From positions 1,677,619 to 1,741,618 of the forward strand of contig JAESIW010000180.1 of assembly GCA_016802295.1 (NCBI GenBank): DNA of 64,000 nt. Direction: 5' to 3'. The notes beneath the pieces were generated by a model, which saw nothing but the letters and a program-made list of their open reading frames with translations, had not been told where the DNA came from and did no database searches. The first letter of the stretch is position 1, and every line of letters begins with the position of its first letter. This DNA comes from Brachionus rotundiformis. Taxonomy: Eukaryota; Rotifera; Eurotatoria; Ploima; Brachionidae. Of the stretch, positions 12,241 through 23,500 are shown in pieces. The translations under genes were made by a program, and so were the position numbers.

Positions 12241-13014
12241 TTAAAGCTCTAGTTTTAATTGTTTATGTTGCTCTTCTTCAAGTTCGATGTGTTCGATTGC
12301 TTTTTTTAATTTGATCAATGGTTTTTCTATTTGTGTATCTCTTTTGTCCCTTACGCTAAAGTCATGTTCGTGAGCATGGGTTCCCAATTTGGAAAATTCC
12401 TCATACAATTTCTTAAATCTTTCCAAGCGACTAGTCTTATTTTCATCTTCTAGCCATTTGTTGTAATCAGCAGATCTTGGAACACGCTTTTTGTTATCAG
12501 AGTTGGTATGCTCATACGTTTGTTTATTGTGGTATATTTCACCATGGAGTCCTTCATAACCAGGCAAAAACACTCTTAAACGTTTTTTCTCATACTTGTT
12601 TTCAAAATTGATTTTGACCAATTTTTTCAAATCATCATTGAAAAATTGTTTTTCAGTTTTAATAATTTGTGAGTTATTAAATAAGATTTGTTCTAAATTA
12701 TTCACTGAGGGCTTAAAAACGATAGCTCTGCTTTTATAGTTGTAGGACTTTTGAGACTTAATTAGATGTTCCAGCTGGTCTAATGAAGGTTTAAAAGGAA
12801 ATTCTCCTTGAGTTTCTAGATTATTACTTTTCGCCAACTTTTTTATATTATTTTCTATTTCATGATTAGATTCGTTTAAATTATTTATAATTTTTGCTGG
12901 AAAATCTTTAGTTTCAAAACTGTAAATAAATTGAATCCTTGATTCACAAACACTCTTTCTTATTAATTGATTAATAAATATAAATTGACAAATTTTAAAA
13001 ATAATTAGATACAT
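12241..13014 (-). CDS. Unidentified secretory-pathway protein ending in KLEL
   Basis: A single-exon frame of 257 aa. The first 16 residues are hydrophobic (MYLIIFKICQFIFINQ), fitting a signal peptide or anchor. The rest is highly charged and probably helical, with two similar stretches (FKPSLDQLEHLI and FKPSVNNLEQIL) spaced about 35 residues apart. A His-rich patch (GTHAHEHDF) lies near the C-terminus. The final four residues, KLEL, resemble a KDEL-type ER retrieval signal. Leader plus KxEL-like tail suggests a soluble ER-lumen protein; this is an inference. I considered the LRP-associated protein RAP (small, charged, helical, ending HNEL) but could not align it convincingly. It lies 100 bases upstream of the acid phosphatase on the same strand, with no evident functional link. 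Confidence 0.65.
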   Translation of the reverse strand: MYLIIFKICQFIFINQLIRKSVCESRIQFIYSFETKDFPAKIINNLNESNHEIENNIKKLAKSNNLETQGEFPFKPSLDQLEHLIKSQKSYNYKSRAIVFKPSVNNLEQILFNNSQIIKTEKQFFNDDLKKLVKINFENKYEKKRLRVFLPGYEGLHGEIYHNKQTYEHTNSDNKKRVPRSADYNKWLEDENKTSRLERFKKLYEEFSKLGTHAHEHDFSVRDKRDTQIEKPLIKLKKAIEHIELEEEQHKQLKLEL

Positions 13015-14112
13015 TTTTAAAAAATATTAAATTTCTTTCAGCAAAAAAAAAATTGTGCTATACTACATAAAATATGAATGATTCATTTTTAGCTATTGAC
13101 AATCTGGTGTAGATTTTTTAAATTTGATATTCTTCAAATTGTTTAAAAATATTGAATTTTTCGTTTAAAGAAACATAAATTTTAAAACTTAATTATGAAT
13201 ATCAATTAAATAATAAAAAGTAAAAAGGTTAGTAGTTTTGTTAAGTTTTAATAAAATTTGGAAATAAGTTTTGAAAAAAAAATCTTTTTGGCCTTTTTTT
13301 ATCGATGGGGAAAAAAATAGCTTTTTTACTAAAATTCAATTTGAGTTAACAATTCTATTTATATCAATATTATTTTAGAAAGTAAATAACTTGAATTCTT
13401 GCGAACAATTTCTCAAACTAAAAATGAAATACCATATTTTGGTACATGCATAAATGACCATCACTTTCATGTTTTCTCAAATCGACTAATTTAATATCCT
13501 TTATCAAAAATTTTAATATTTTACCAAGTATTAATATCTGAGTATATTAAGTTATCACCGTATTAAAAACAGACTTGTTTTTAAGTCACAGTTTTAAGTC
13601 AAAACAAAGTCTTGACTTGACTTTTTTTTTTCTCTTAAGTCATAGTGGTGACTTAATTTCAATTTTTTTTAAAGTAAAAGTTAAAAAAGGAAAATATATG
13701 AAGGAAAAATTTAAAAACATTTTTAATCTAGTTACAGTCTGTAACTAACCACGCTACAGTACACTTATAACTTAAATTGAAGCTAATATTATAGAAATTA
13801 ATGAAATTTATCATAATAATTTTCTTTTAAATTTAACTTTAAGTTGACAACATTAAAAGGTCAATAATCCTACATATTTAACTTCATATTTTCTTTTAAA
13901 ATGTAGTACGCTACATGTAGTTGGTTGAAATTAGGATCTTGCTTATGAAATTGAAATAATTTACTTCTGTAAAATGCTTGCTCTTTAAGTATTATTCCTT
14001 AAGGTAAAAAAGTTATTTATTATTGTAAATATACGGAAACGTCTTGAAAATATATCACATAGACTAGATCATATTTATCAAAGTAAAAAATTATTTTTTT
14101 TGTTTCAAATAT
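13015..14112. other. AT-rich intergenic region with AAGTC/GACTT motif cluster
   Basis: No gene could be supported. At 13571-13655 the sequence repeats AAGTC and its complement GACTT about seven times in both orientations, including an 8-base-arm palindrome (TTAAGTCA-6 nt-TGACTTAA). Confidence 0.5.
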
Positions 14113-14727
14113 TTATTTAAAATAAATAAGAAGTGTTAAAATAATTAAACTACTTAATATATTTGATCCTATTTTTGTATTTGAATTAATTTCAATTTCG
14201 TCGATATCTCTATAAAAGCATTGGTCTTTTTCTAATTGATCAATATTGTAGCGTCTACTTTCACAAAATTCATGTCCATTTTGATATATCTCTCTTATTT
14301 TGGCACCTTTTAAAACTGCATCACTACAAGCATCATACATTAAATCACAGTATTCCAAGCAAACTGTTAGCCTCTCTTTTCCATAAAATTTAAATTGATT
14401 TGGAGCACAAATGTAGCACATTAGATTGTTTAGATATTTTTGGCATTTTGTCGACGATCCGATTAGTGGTTTGACTTTGCTAAAAGTCGATTCAATTTCA
14501 CGTTGTAAACAGCAAGAATTTTCTTTATACCAAGTGCAATTTTTCAGATTAATTTGTGGAGAAGGTGCACGGTTGTTAAAAAATGAACAATAATTTAAAT
14601 TTTTATCTTCATTTATCGAGTATTCACTTAAAGATTCGTTCCAATAAATTTCGTTATTTTTTCTGGTTTTAGTAAAGCCAAAGTTTAAGAATAAAAGAAT
14701 AATAACTTTCCTAATATTTAGTTCCAT
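14113..14727 (-). CDS. Folate-receptor-like cysteine-rich protein with GPI-type tail
   Basis: A single exon of 204 aa. Residues 1-20 form a signal peptide (MELNIRKVIILLFLNFGF). The body carries the cysteine pattern of the folate-receptor-like domain (PF03024): CTWYKENSCC, LMCYICAPNQ, CLEYCDLMYDACSDA and EFCESRRY. The last 15 residues are hydrophobic (SSLIILTLLIYFK) after a small-residue Asn/Ser stretch, as in a GPI-attachment signal. This predicts an extracellular GPI-anchored protein. Vertebrate relatives include folate receptors, Juno and retbindin; binding of folate is not shown by these residues and should not be assumed. N-glycosylation sequons occur at NES and NCT. Confidence 0.8.
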   Translation of the reverse strand: MELNIRKVIILLFLNFGFTKTRKNNEIYWNESLSEYSINEDKNLNYCSFFNNRAPSPQINLKNCTWYKENSCCLQREIESTFSKVKPLIGSSTKCQKYLNNLMCYICAPNQFKFYGKERLTVCLEYCDLMYDACSDAVLKGAKIREIYQNGHEFCESRRYNIDQLEKDQCFYRDIDEIEINSNTKIGSNILSSLIILTLLIYFK

Positions 14728-16372
14728 AAATATTGTTTTTTAACTTGAACAATTTCAACATGGATTAAATTGAGGCTTTTTTTTTAATGCTCAAATCATC
14801 TTTAAAATGCAAATTTTTTTTAAGTTTGTCGCATTTTTTTGAATAATTTTTGATTAACATAAGAAAATATTTTTCCAGATTCGATTTATGTTTTTATTGG
14901 AAAAAAAATCGATTACTAATAATGATTATTATCTTTTTTACTAAACTAAAAGTAAAAATGTATTTAAAAATTAACTTTTCCTCCAAAAAAAATTTACTGA
15001 GTAGCCCAAAATTAAGCCAGTTTAAAATTAAGCTCAAATTTGGTTGTGTAAATGCAAAATTGAGAAATATATACAAATTGATAGATGAGTAAAAATATTT
15101 TGGCAATTTCAGCGGAATTTATTTTGTAGCAAAAACTTCTTGATTCTTCTTTTTATTCTTCTATTCAATGATTACATTTTAATATCTTAGAATGTAATGT
15201 AATTAGCAGTTATTTTGGACACCATTACCAGCACACGCACAAAAATTCATACTGTACCATGTTGAATTAACTAACTGAAAAAAGCCCAGTTCTACCATGA
15301 ACCATCATCTTATCCTTGAAACCAAAAGCTTAACTGCAGTAGACTTACAGAATAGCTTATAGGTAATTGAAGTAAAACTTTGTTTATTCCAATTCAATGG
15401 GGTCACTTGTCTTCATAACTGAAGATTCACTCATAAATCTTTCTAATTAAATTAAAAAAAAAAACACATTTTAAATTATTTTATTGAATAATTTCAGATA
15501 TATTGATTACCAAGATAAATTTTAAAAAAATTAGAAATTTAGCTCAAAAATATATTCGTATACTAAGATAGATAACCAAGTACTATTATCTGCTTATTTT
15601 GCTTAATGCTTGGTAAAAATGATCAATTAAAGTCTTTTCCAAAAATCTATTACGCTTTTAGTTTAGTAACAGTAAATTTTTGCAAGAAAAGTTTTCGAAG
15701 AATTTTACGTTTAAAAAACTTAAATAAAATTTTTTAAAAAAGTTATTCGTTTATTTGTTAATAAAATACTCCAAAAATAACTTTAATTTGTTTGGTTTAA
15801 AATAAATTAAAAAGTAACTTACATTGAATTTACATAATTTTTATAAAATTTTTGAAATTTTAACAACATTATTGAAATATGATCGAAAGTTTAAAAATAC
15901 AATTTTAAAATTTTCAAAACTATTTCATAAAATATATAACTAAAAAGAGACATCATAAATAAAAAGTAATCAAAAAATTATAATGTTCTTGTTTAATTGT
16001 ATTTATGCTAGGGTTATTCTAGTTTAAAAATTCTTATTTATTGATTATCTAATTTATTATATAACGAGTAAATTATTTTAATTAAATCAAATCAAGAAAT
16101 TAACTTAAATTTCTAATTGAAATAAATTTATTTAATCTAATCTTAAAATTTTTGAGAATAACAATATTTTAAAAATTTAAGTCGTTCGATTTTTACTTAA
16201 AAAACTCTGTGCTATTAAATGAATCGAACCATTTAAAGAAAAACAAGATAAAAGACTAAAATAAGGCTCCAAATCATATTTTAGTGAATGCAGCCAAAAT
16301 AATATTATTCATTTTACAAAAAAAGAAAAATATTTTGTAAAAATTTTAAAAATAGCAGGAATCAAGCTAAAA
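14728..16372. other. Intergenic region between divergent genes, with a less AT-rich island
   Basis: Divergent promoter space between the folate-receptor-like gene (minus) and IDI1 (plus). Two overlapping open frames at 14850-15106 on opposite strands are low-complexity and not supported as genes. At 15195-15440 the composition becomes visibly richer in G+C and less repetitive. Translations of that island hit stops in every frame, so it may be an old transposon or exon relic. Confidence 0.5.
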
Positions 16373-17161
16373 ATGAACAAAATAAGCTCTAAAATCAGCG
16401 GAATCAAACCAATCTTGAATCAAAACGGCATTACACGAACCCTGGCTACTGAGAAGGATATATTATTTGGATTCGAAAAAGTATATGATCAGACTCAGCT
16501 TAATTTAATGAGCGAAAAATGCATTCTGGTTGATGAGAATGATAATCAGATAGGTTCAGAGACCAAAAAAAATTGTCATTTGATAAAAAATATAAATAAT
16601 GGAATGCTTCATAGAGCATTCAGTGTATTTTTATTTGATACAAATAATCGACTTCTGATGCATCAAAGATCACTTTGTAAAATAACATATCCAAACCATT
16701 GGACCAATTCTTGCTGTAGTCACCCTTTATGCTCAACTGAAGAAATGGATACTTCAAATGATCATATTGGAATCAAAAGGGCCGCAAAACGGCGACTTAT
16801 TTATGAACTTGGAATGAATGAATCTCAGTTTTCTGAGAACGATTTGAATTTTATTACCAGAATTCAGTATAAAGCTGAAAATGTTCCCAAAGATGATGTA
16901 TTTGGCGAAAATGAAATTGATTATGTTCTTTTTCTAAAAGGAGATTATGATTTTAACATCAATACAAATGAGGTTAAAGCAGTAAAATTTTTTTCGATGT
17001 ACGAATTAAAAGAATTTTTAAGAGAAGAACAAAATAAGGCATCAAGTGTTCAATTGACTCCTTGGTTTAAGCTAATTTGTGAGAAATTTTTATTCAAATG
17101 GTGGCCAAAAATAGATAACATATCATCAATAAAAGATGAAAAAACTATTTATAAATTATAA
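16373..17161 (+). CDS. IDI1: Isopentenyl-diphosphate delta-isomerase
   Basis: A single exon of 262 aa. The enzyme interconverts isopentenyl and dimethylallyl diphosphate in the mevalonate/isoprenoid pathway. The Nudix-type fold motifs of type I IDI are present: LLMHQRS, the catalytic-Cys box TNSCCSHPL near residue 115, the metal-binding helix RLIYELGM, and the catalytic-Glu box GENEIDYVLF near residue 182. The core aligns end to end with animal IDI1. About 35 extra N-terminal residues (MNKISSKISGIKPILNQNGI) are basic with few acids and could be a mitochondrial presequence or simply a disordered leader. The C-terminus YKL only weakly resembles a peroxisomal PTS1. AATAAA signals lie at 17195-17200 and 17366-17371. 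Confidence 0.96.
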   Translation: MNKISSKISGIKPILNQNGITRTLATEKDILFGFEKVYDQTQLNLMSEKCILVDENDNQIGSETKKNCHLIKNINNGMLHRAFSVFLFDTNNRLLMHQRSLCKITYPNHWTNSCCSHPLCSTEEMDTSNDHIGIKRAAKRRLIYELGMNESQFSENDLNFITRIQYKAENVPKDDVFGENEIDYVLFLKGDYDFNINTNEVKAVKFFSMYELKEFLREEQNKASSVQLTPWFKLICEKFLFKWWPKIDNISSIKDEKTIYKL

Positions 17162-17551
17162 TTTTTAGATTTTTTTAAACTTCAATTTTTTAGTAATAAA
17201 GCTAATATTTACTGAAATTTATTTTTTGATAAAATTTTTGTTTGAACTAATCTTTTAATCATCAATTTTGAAGGAAGACTAAAAAGAAGACAATTAATTT
17301 AGCTGTTAGCCACAGTTTTCAGCTTACATTCATATACTTAAAGTATCAACTTAAATCTTCTTATCAATAAATTTTTTTTTTAATTTTTCTATGAGTAACC
17401 ATGGTCACAATTAATTAAATTCTCCCATTCAATTAATATCCAAGTCAAGGCTAAAAACTGTCTCCAAAACTAAAATTCATTGAAATAATTTATCCTAATG
17501 AACAAAATTTTATATATTGATTACTGATTGATCCAAGAATTGTCTACAAAA
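17162..17551. other. IDI1 3' flank and CEP295 5' flank
   Basis: About 390 bases with two AATAAA candidates (17195, 17366) that would serve IDI1. CEP295 follows in the same direction. Nothing else is seen. Confidence 0.5.
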
Positions 17552-20500
17552 ATGACTAAACCAAAAATTACTTTTTGTAATGAAGAAAAGCTTATTCAAG
17601 AAGAAAAGGAAAGACTTAGGAAGCTCCGTATTATTCAAGTGAGAGAAATATCCAAGCAAAATGCGGCAAATTTACGCCAAGCTTTCCGGCATGAAAAAGA
17701 AAAAGAAATTAAAAAACAAATGGAAAAAAAAGAAGTAAATTCCAATTAAATTTTACATTAAATATTTAAATTTAAAAATAATTTTAGACTGTAAAAAAAC
17801 AAGAATATGAAGAAAATTTCAATGAAATTAAGCACTTTGTTCAAAGAGAAATTGATAACATTGGTTCTGGTCACCTTTCAGCCGCAAATTATGTATAACT
17901 TTTTAATTAATAAGTTATAAAATAATTATTTTTAATCATTCAAGGATGACAAAACTGAACTTAGGCAAAAACAAGCTGCTGAAAACCAAGAAAGAGCAGC
18001 AATTCGTGGTCGAACTGCGATTATTTTGGAAAAAACTGAACGAACTGAAACGGAAAACAAAGAAAATGCTCATATAATAGCACGCCAGAATGCCCTGGAA
18101 CAAGAAAAGATCAGAGCCGCTACGATTGCCAAACTGCCTAAACCAAACGATGACAATTTAGATAAAATTGTTTCTAAAAAATCCTCAAAATATGTTTCTG
18201 TACATGACGCTGATGCTTTTATGACAACAAGATACCACATGCCTGAGACTATTGTCAATAAAGCTTCATTGGAAGAGATGGTATCGTTTTATTTACCAAT
18301 TAAAAGTTAACGATAATTTTTTTTTGTAGGATACTTTTGACGCACGTCAAAGTGCAGTTGATGAAGAAAAAAGGCTTAAGAATCTTGAATATGAATTAAA
18401 GAGACAAGATAATGAGAGAAACGAAAAAGCCCGTTTAAGAGGAAGACATGCTCTTGAAAAAGAGATTTTAAGCGAAGTAATTTTAATCAACAAAACTTTA
18501 AACATTTATGATTTTTTGTTTTAAATTTTTTATAGAATTACAATGATATAATGAAGGAATTGAATATTCTAGAGCAAGCTGACCGTGAAAAACGCCAAAA
18601 AGAACTCTTAAATATTCCAGTAAGTCTAATTAATTAAATATTTGTGTAGTTATTTTTTGTTAAAGAAAGAAATTTTTGTACCATCTTGGCAACGAGAACA
18701 AGATAAAAAAGAATTTCAATTAGAATTAGAAAGAGAGTTCGAGAAAATATATGTGGATACTAATATGCGCAAAGAAGATATGCCGGAGCCGATTGATCTC
18801 CAAAAAGTTGAAGAATTGAGTCAGAAAGGCATCGGAGAAGATAGTGAATTGGATCTTACGGTTCTGAATGAAGAACCACAGCAATTAGAACCAGTCAAAC
18901 AAACTGATTATATGGAAAATTTAAATACAGATGTCATCAATCCTAAAGTACCACCTACACCAATTAGTAATGATTCTTTAAAGTGCTCACCAAAACCAGT
19001 AGAGCAAAATTTACCTCAACCTTCGAATGAGACCGTGCTAGAAAATACCGAGCAAAATGTCAATAGTATGAATAATTATTCTAAGAATCAATCATGTAAA
19101 ATTAAAAATATTAGTTCAACAAAAAATTAATTTTTTTAAAGCCAAGGAAAGTATTGTGTTGAATAAATTGCTAGAAAAGATAAAAAAGCAAAGAGAAGAA
19201 ATAGCTCAGAAGTCATCGGCTGTAAATTTATCTCTAGAAGATTCAAATTTGAGTGATCTACCAACAAATGACCGAGATGGTGAAGAAATGCAGAACCATG
19301 AAAAATTTAATGAAAAGTCATTAAACGAGTCCAAAAAATCGAAAGTAGAAAATGAATCGAGAATTGAAGAGAGCGAGTCATCTGAATTAAGTGAGGAATT
19401 GAGCTATACCCTAAGCTTAAATTCAAATACACCAAGATCTGATGCCGGAACAAATGATAACAAAGCTTCCCTAAATAATAGAGAAAAAAAATTAATTAAA
19501 GGAATTATGATGTCAAGCCACAATGTAAGTTCTGTCAGAGAGCTTACTCTTGATCATAACCGAATGATACTTAATTCAAAAATGGACTCTCAACAAGAAT
19601 TTAAAAACAATGCATATTCAATTGATTTATCACATGCATCACGTGATCCGATGATTGCCGGACCAAAGGAACTTTTTAATAAAAATGTAAATGCTTTTTT
19701 GTTTGTTATAAAAGTTACTTAAAATTAAAATCTTGGGAAAATACCAATTTTAAGAACTAAGATAAATTTGGTACATCAAGTAGTCTTAACATGATATTGA
19801 GACAGTCTTAATATTTAAATAATTAAAAAAGAACTAAGATGAATAATAAAATTGTGCTATTGTCAGTTTTACACTTTAAATTTAGATAAAAAATTAATTT
19901 AAAAGAATATAATGAAATTATTTAAATCGTGGAAATTCAATATTGATCAAAAAAAAGATCGCTTTTTTATACATTTTATAAATTTTTGTTTTTATTTTAT
20001 GCTAAATTAAAATTAATGATTTTCAGGATGTAAAATTGGCTATTGAGATGAAACAAAAACAACTTCAGTAAGCTTATTTTATATAAATATTAAAAAATTT
20101 AAAAAAAAATAAAAATTCAGAAAACAACAACAAGAATTGGAAGAAAAACTCCGTAAACTTGAAGAACAGCAGACCGAACTAGAAAAACAAACAAAAAAAG
20201 ACAATAACCCAAACCGGTCACCATCAGAGATAAACAATTCTTTAACATTAAGTCATTCAATTAACTCAAACAAAAGCAACAACTTAAACTCAGAAAACAC
20301 TGAAAAAGTAAAGGCAATAATTGACGACGATGATTCGAAGAGAGTTGAGTATCAAAAGAAGCTCTTGGAATTGACAGCTACCAAGATGTTTGACAAATGC
20401 GCAGATAATGAAAATCAATTCGATAAATTGATTGAAGATCGTAAAAAAGAAATTCAGAAAAAATTTGGTCTAGAAGTTCATTCTTCATCAAATTCAAGTT

Positions 20501-23500
20501 TGAATACAATTAAAGATCAGAATACTTTAAAGCAAAAAGCAGTCAAAGCTGTTCCTCTTGATGACAAACATACCATTTATTCTGGAGACTCAGGTTTTGT
20601 TTCTTCATCAAACAATTACAACATGAATTTAAGAAATCAACACATTGGCAAAAGACCAATTAACATTGCTGTAGAACAACTGAATAGAGAAGTAATAAAT
20701 GCAGCTAAGCACAAAAATCCAATTGAGTTATTAAACTTTTTAAATGGCGAAATAAACGAAGAAGAGTATCAGCGTAGGTTATCTTTGATAACAAATCAAT
20801 CGGACTCTTCTTCACTTACCAGCGAACAGCTGTCAAAATTATTTGGTCTTGAATTTTATGATTCAAATAATTTGAGTGATGTAAGAGATTCTTCCATTGA
20901 GAAAATAATTGGATGGAGCATGCTTCAAGCCAAAGCTGAAAAAGAAAAATCCAAATCTTCAGGCCTTTATTCAAAAACAAATCTGAGTTCTGCTTCATCA
21001 GACGACACACTAAATGATCAATCGTCTAATGATTTTTCGGACAATGATGATAAAAGTGATGATGGTCATTCGATTATTATGTCTCTCTTAAAGTGTAATA
21101 AAAATAAAAAAAATGATGAAGTCAACCATTTGGAATTAAAAAAACAATTGATTCAGGATCAATTGGAAATGGTTAGACGCCAAAAAGACCAGCTCGATAT
21201 TCAACAAAGCAAAAATTCAAAAGCTTTCAACACCACAAGTTTACCACCTCCTGTGAAGTTTAACAAATTTGTAAACGACCACAACTTACATGAATTGAGC
21301 ACAATAAAAGAGGTCGATACACCAATTAGTGAACGAAACGTTAAGTTAACCAATTCAACTAGATATCAAGTAAATATAAATTTTAATTGTTTTAAAGACG
21401 ATTTTTACTATTATTATTTTATATTTTTTTCTTCCTTATTCACTCTTTGTGGAGCATAGGGTCTTCACTTTTGATTTCTACTCAAGTCGATCATTTGCAT
21501 TTACCCTTGCTTCTTCACATGTCAATCACATTTCGATGATTGTCGATCTCCATGTTATTGCTGTCTTCCTATCTTTCTTCGCCCTAGAGGTGTTCATTAA
21601 AGAGCTCTGTTTGGTATTCGTATTCTTTTCAGTCCAAGCCACCGCAGTCTTTTAATTTTGATACATTGACTCAATGGCTTTGACTTCGTTCTTCTACAAA
21701 GTTCATCGTTTGACAATGTTTAAAGCCAGTGTATCCCAAGAATTCTTCTCAGACTACTTGTATGGAACGTGTTCAGGCTTTTTCTATCCAACTGAAACAC
21801 TACCCAGGATTCACTTATATACATCAATGCTACTTTCACTACAGTTTTGTAAATCTTGATTTGTGTTTCCTTGTTCTAGCACATAGATTTCCACACTGGT
21901 TTGAGTCTTGAAAATACTCCTATTGCTTTTACTAATAAAAAAAATTATTTATAGTAAAATAAAATATAAATTAGTCTAATTAGATTAGATAATATTAAAA
22001 TCTGTTTAACTTGAAGACAAAAATTATGAAAGTATAAATTTTCTATATCGAATTTCATAAAGAGTAAATTCTACAAAAAAATATTTTTTCATAAAATTTT
22101 TTTTTTTGAAAAATGATGACAATAAATGTAAAGCAGAAGAAAACCCTTAAGTTTTTATGAACTAATTTATTTTATTCTAATAAATAAAATATTCTGTTTA
22201 AATCTTTTAAAATTTTAATTTTTAATAAAAGTAAAAAGAATACAGTTTTAATTTTCGTTAAGAATAATTGGAATTTATAAATTTTTCAAGGATTTCAAAA
22301 AATTAATTTTGTAATATTTTTGATAAAATAAGTGAAATTGTCTTAAATAGTTTGTATTTCGGTAACTTAATTGTCTTAATTTTTGCAATCATTCTTTATT
22401 TAAAGGAAATACCCCTTGGGTGATAACAATAACTATTTAAGAATTAAAACATCTATTTATTTTTTAAATATAAAAATATATATAAAATAGATGGTTTTTC
22501 ATATTTTTTTTTAGAATTCTGCAGCTAACAAAAGTAGCATAAACCTAACAACTGTATCCTCAATGGATGCTTCTTCGAGTAGCTTAGAAAATGTCACTCA
22601 GCTAAATGAATCTAATCAAATTCAAACATCGAGAACCGCTAATCCATCATATGGAATATCAGCTATATCTTCAGCTATTTCGCCATCTACTTCCCTTTTT
22701 TGTACAACCATTGTCGAAGAAAATGCTAATCAAACAAACAAGAATAATAACAGTTATAAATCTATGACAGATTCTGGTTCATCATTTACTTCTACCTCAA
22801 CACCCATTGTTCAAGCATCAAATTCTAAGACAAAAATCAATACGGAAGAATTAAGAGCTAATCAAAAACAATTATTAAATTTGTCCTTGTTTAACTCATC
22901 AAACAAATCGTCATATAGCTCTAAATCTAATTCTCCAACTTCTGAAAAAGCCCATAAAGTTGAATATGGCCAACTAATATTTGACTCACTGGCAACAAAC
23001 AACTTATCTGTATCTCAAAATTCAACTAGCCAGACTTCAGTATCCAACAGTGTTCAAAAACCAATGGCTTTCAAGACTGAGTCAACTCTGGACACGTCCG
23101 ATTTGTTCAAAAAATACAATCTTAGTTCAAATAATAATAATAATAACAATAATAATAATGAAAATTCACAGTCATCAGTCATAAATAAAAAATGGTTTGA
23201 CATATTGGCCTCTTCGACTGATGATGAAAAATCGGCATCCCAACGCAAAGATTCCACTTCAAGTTTATCACAAGGTCCACTACTCGATGATACACTGGAA
23301 AATGTCCAAGAAACTAAAATGTTTTCTCTAATAGCGGACGAAAACAACTCCTCGATAATGTCTGCTTCACCTTCAGTACTTATAAATTCCCTTAACTCAA
23401 CTAAAATGGAAACTCTAAGAGATATAGAGCCAGAGAGTGAAATGAGAAGCCTAAAAAGCTGCAGCTTCACAAGCCAGGGCAATAACTCTTTTCGATCTGA

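Noticed and set aside
12241..13014. Assignment of the KLEL protein as LRPAP1 (RAP)
   Set aside because: Size, charge and ER-type tail fit, but no domain alignment held up, so it is left unnamed.
14850..15106. Two overlapping open frames on opposite strands
   Set aside because: Both are low-complexity Lys/Phe/Ile-rich mirror images of A/T-rich DNA, with no motif and no splice context.
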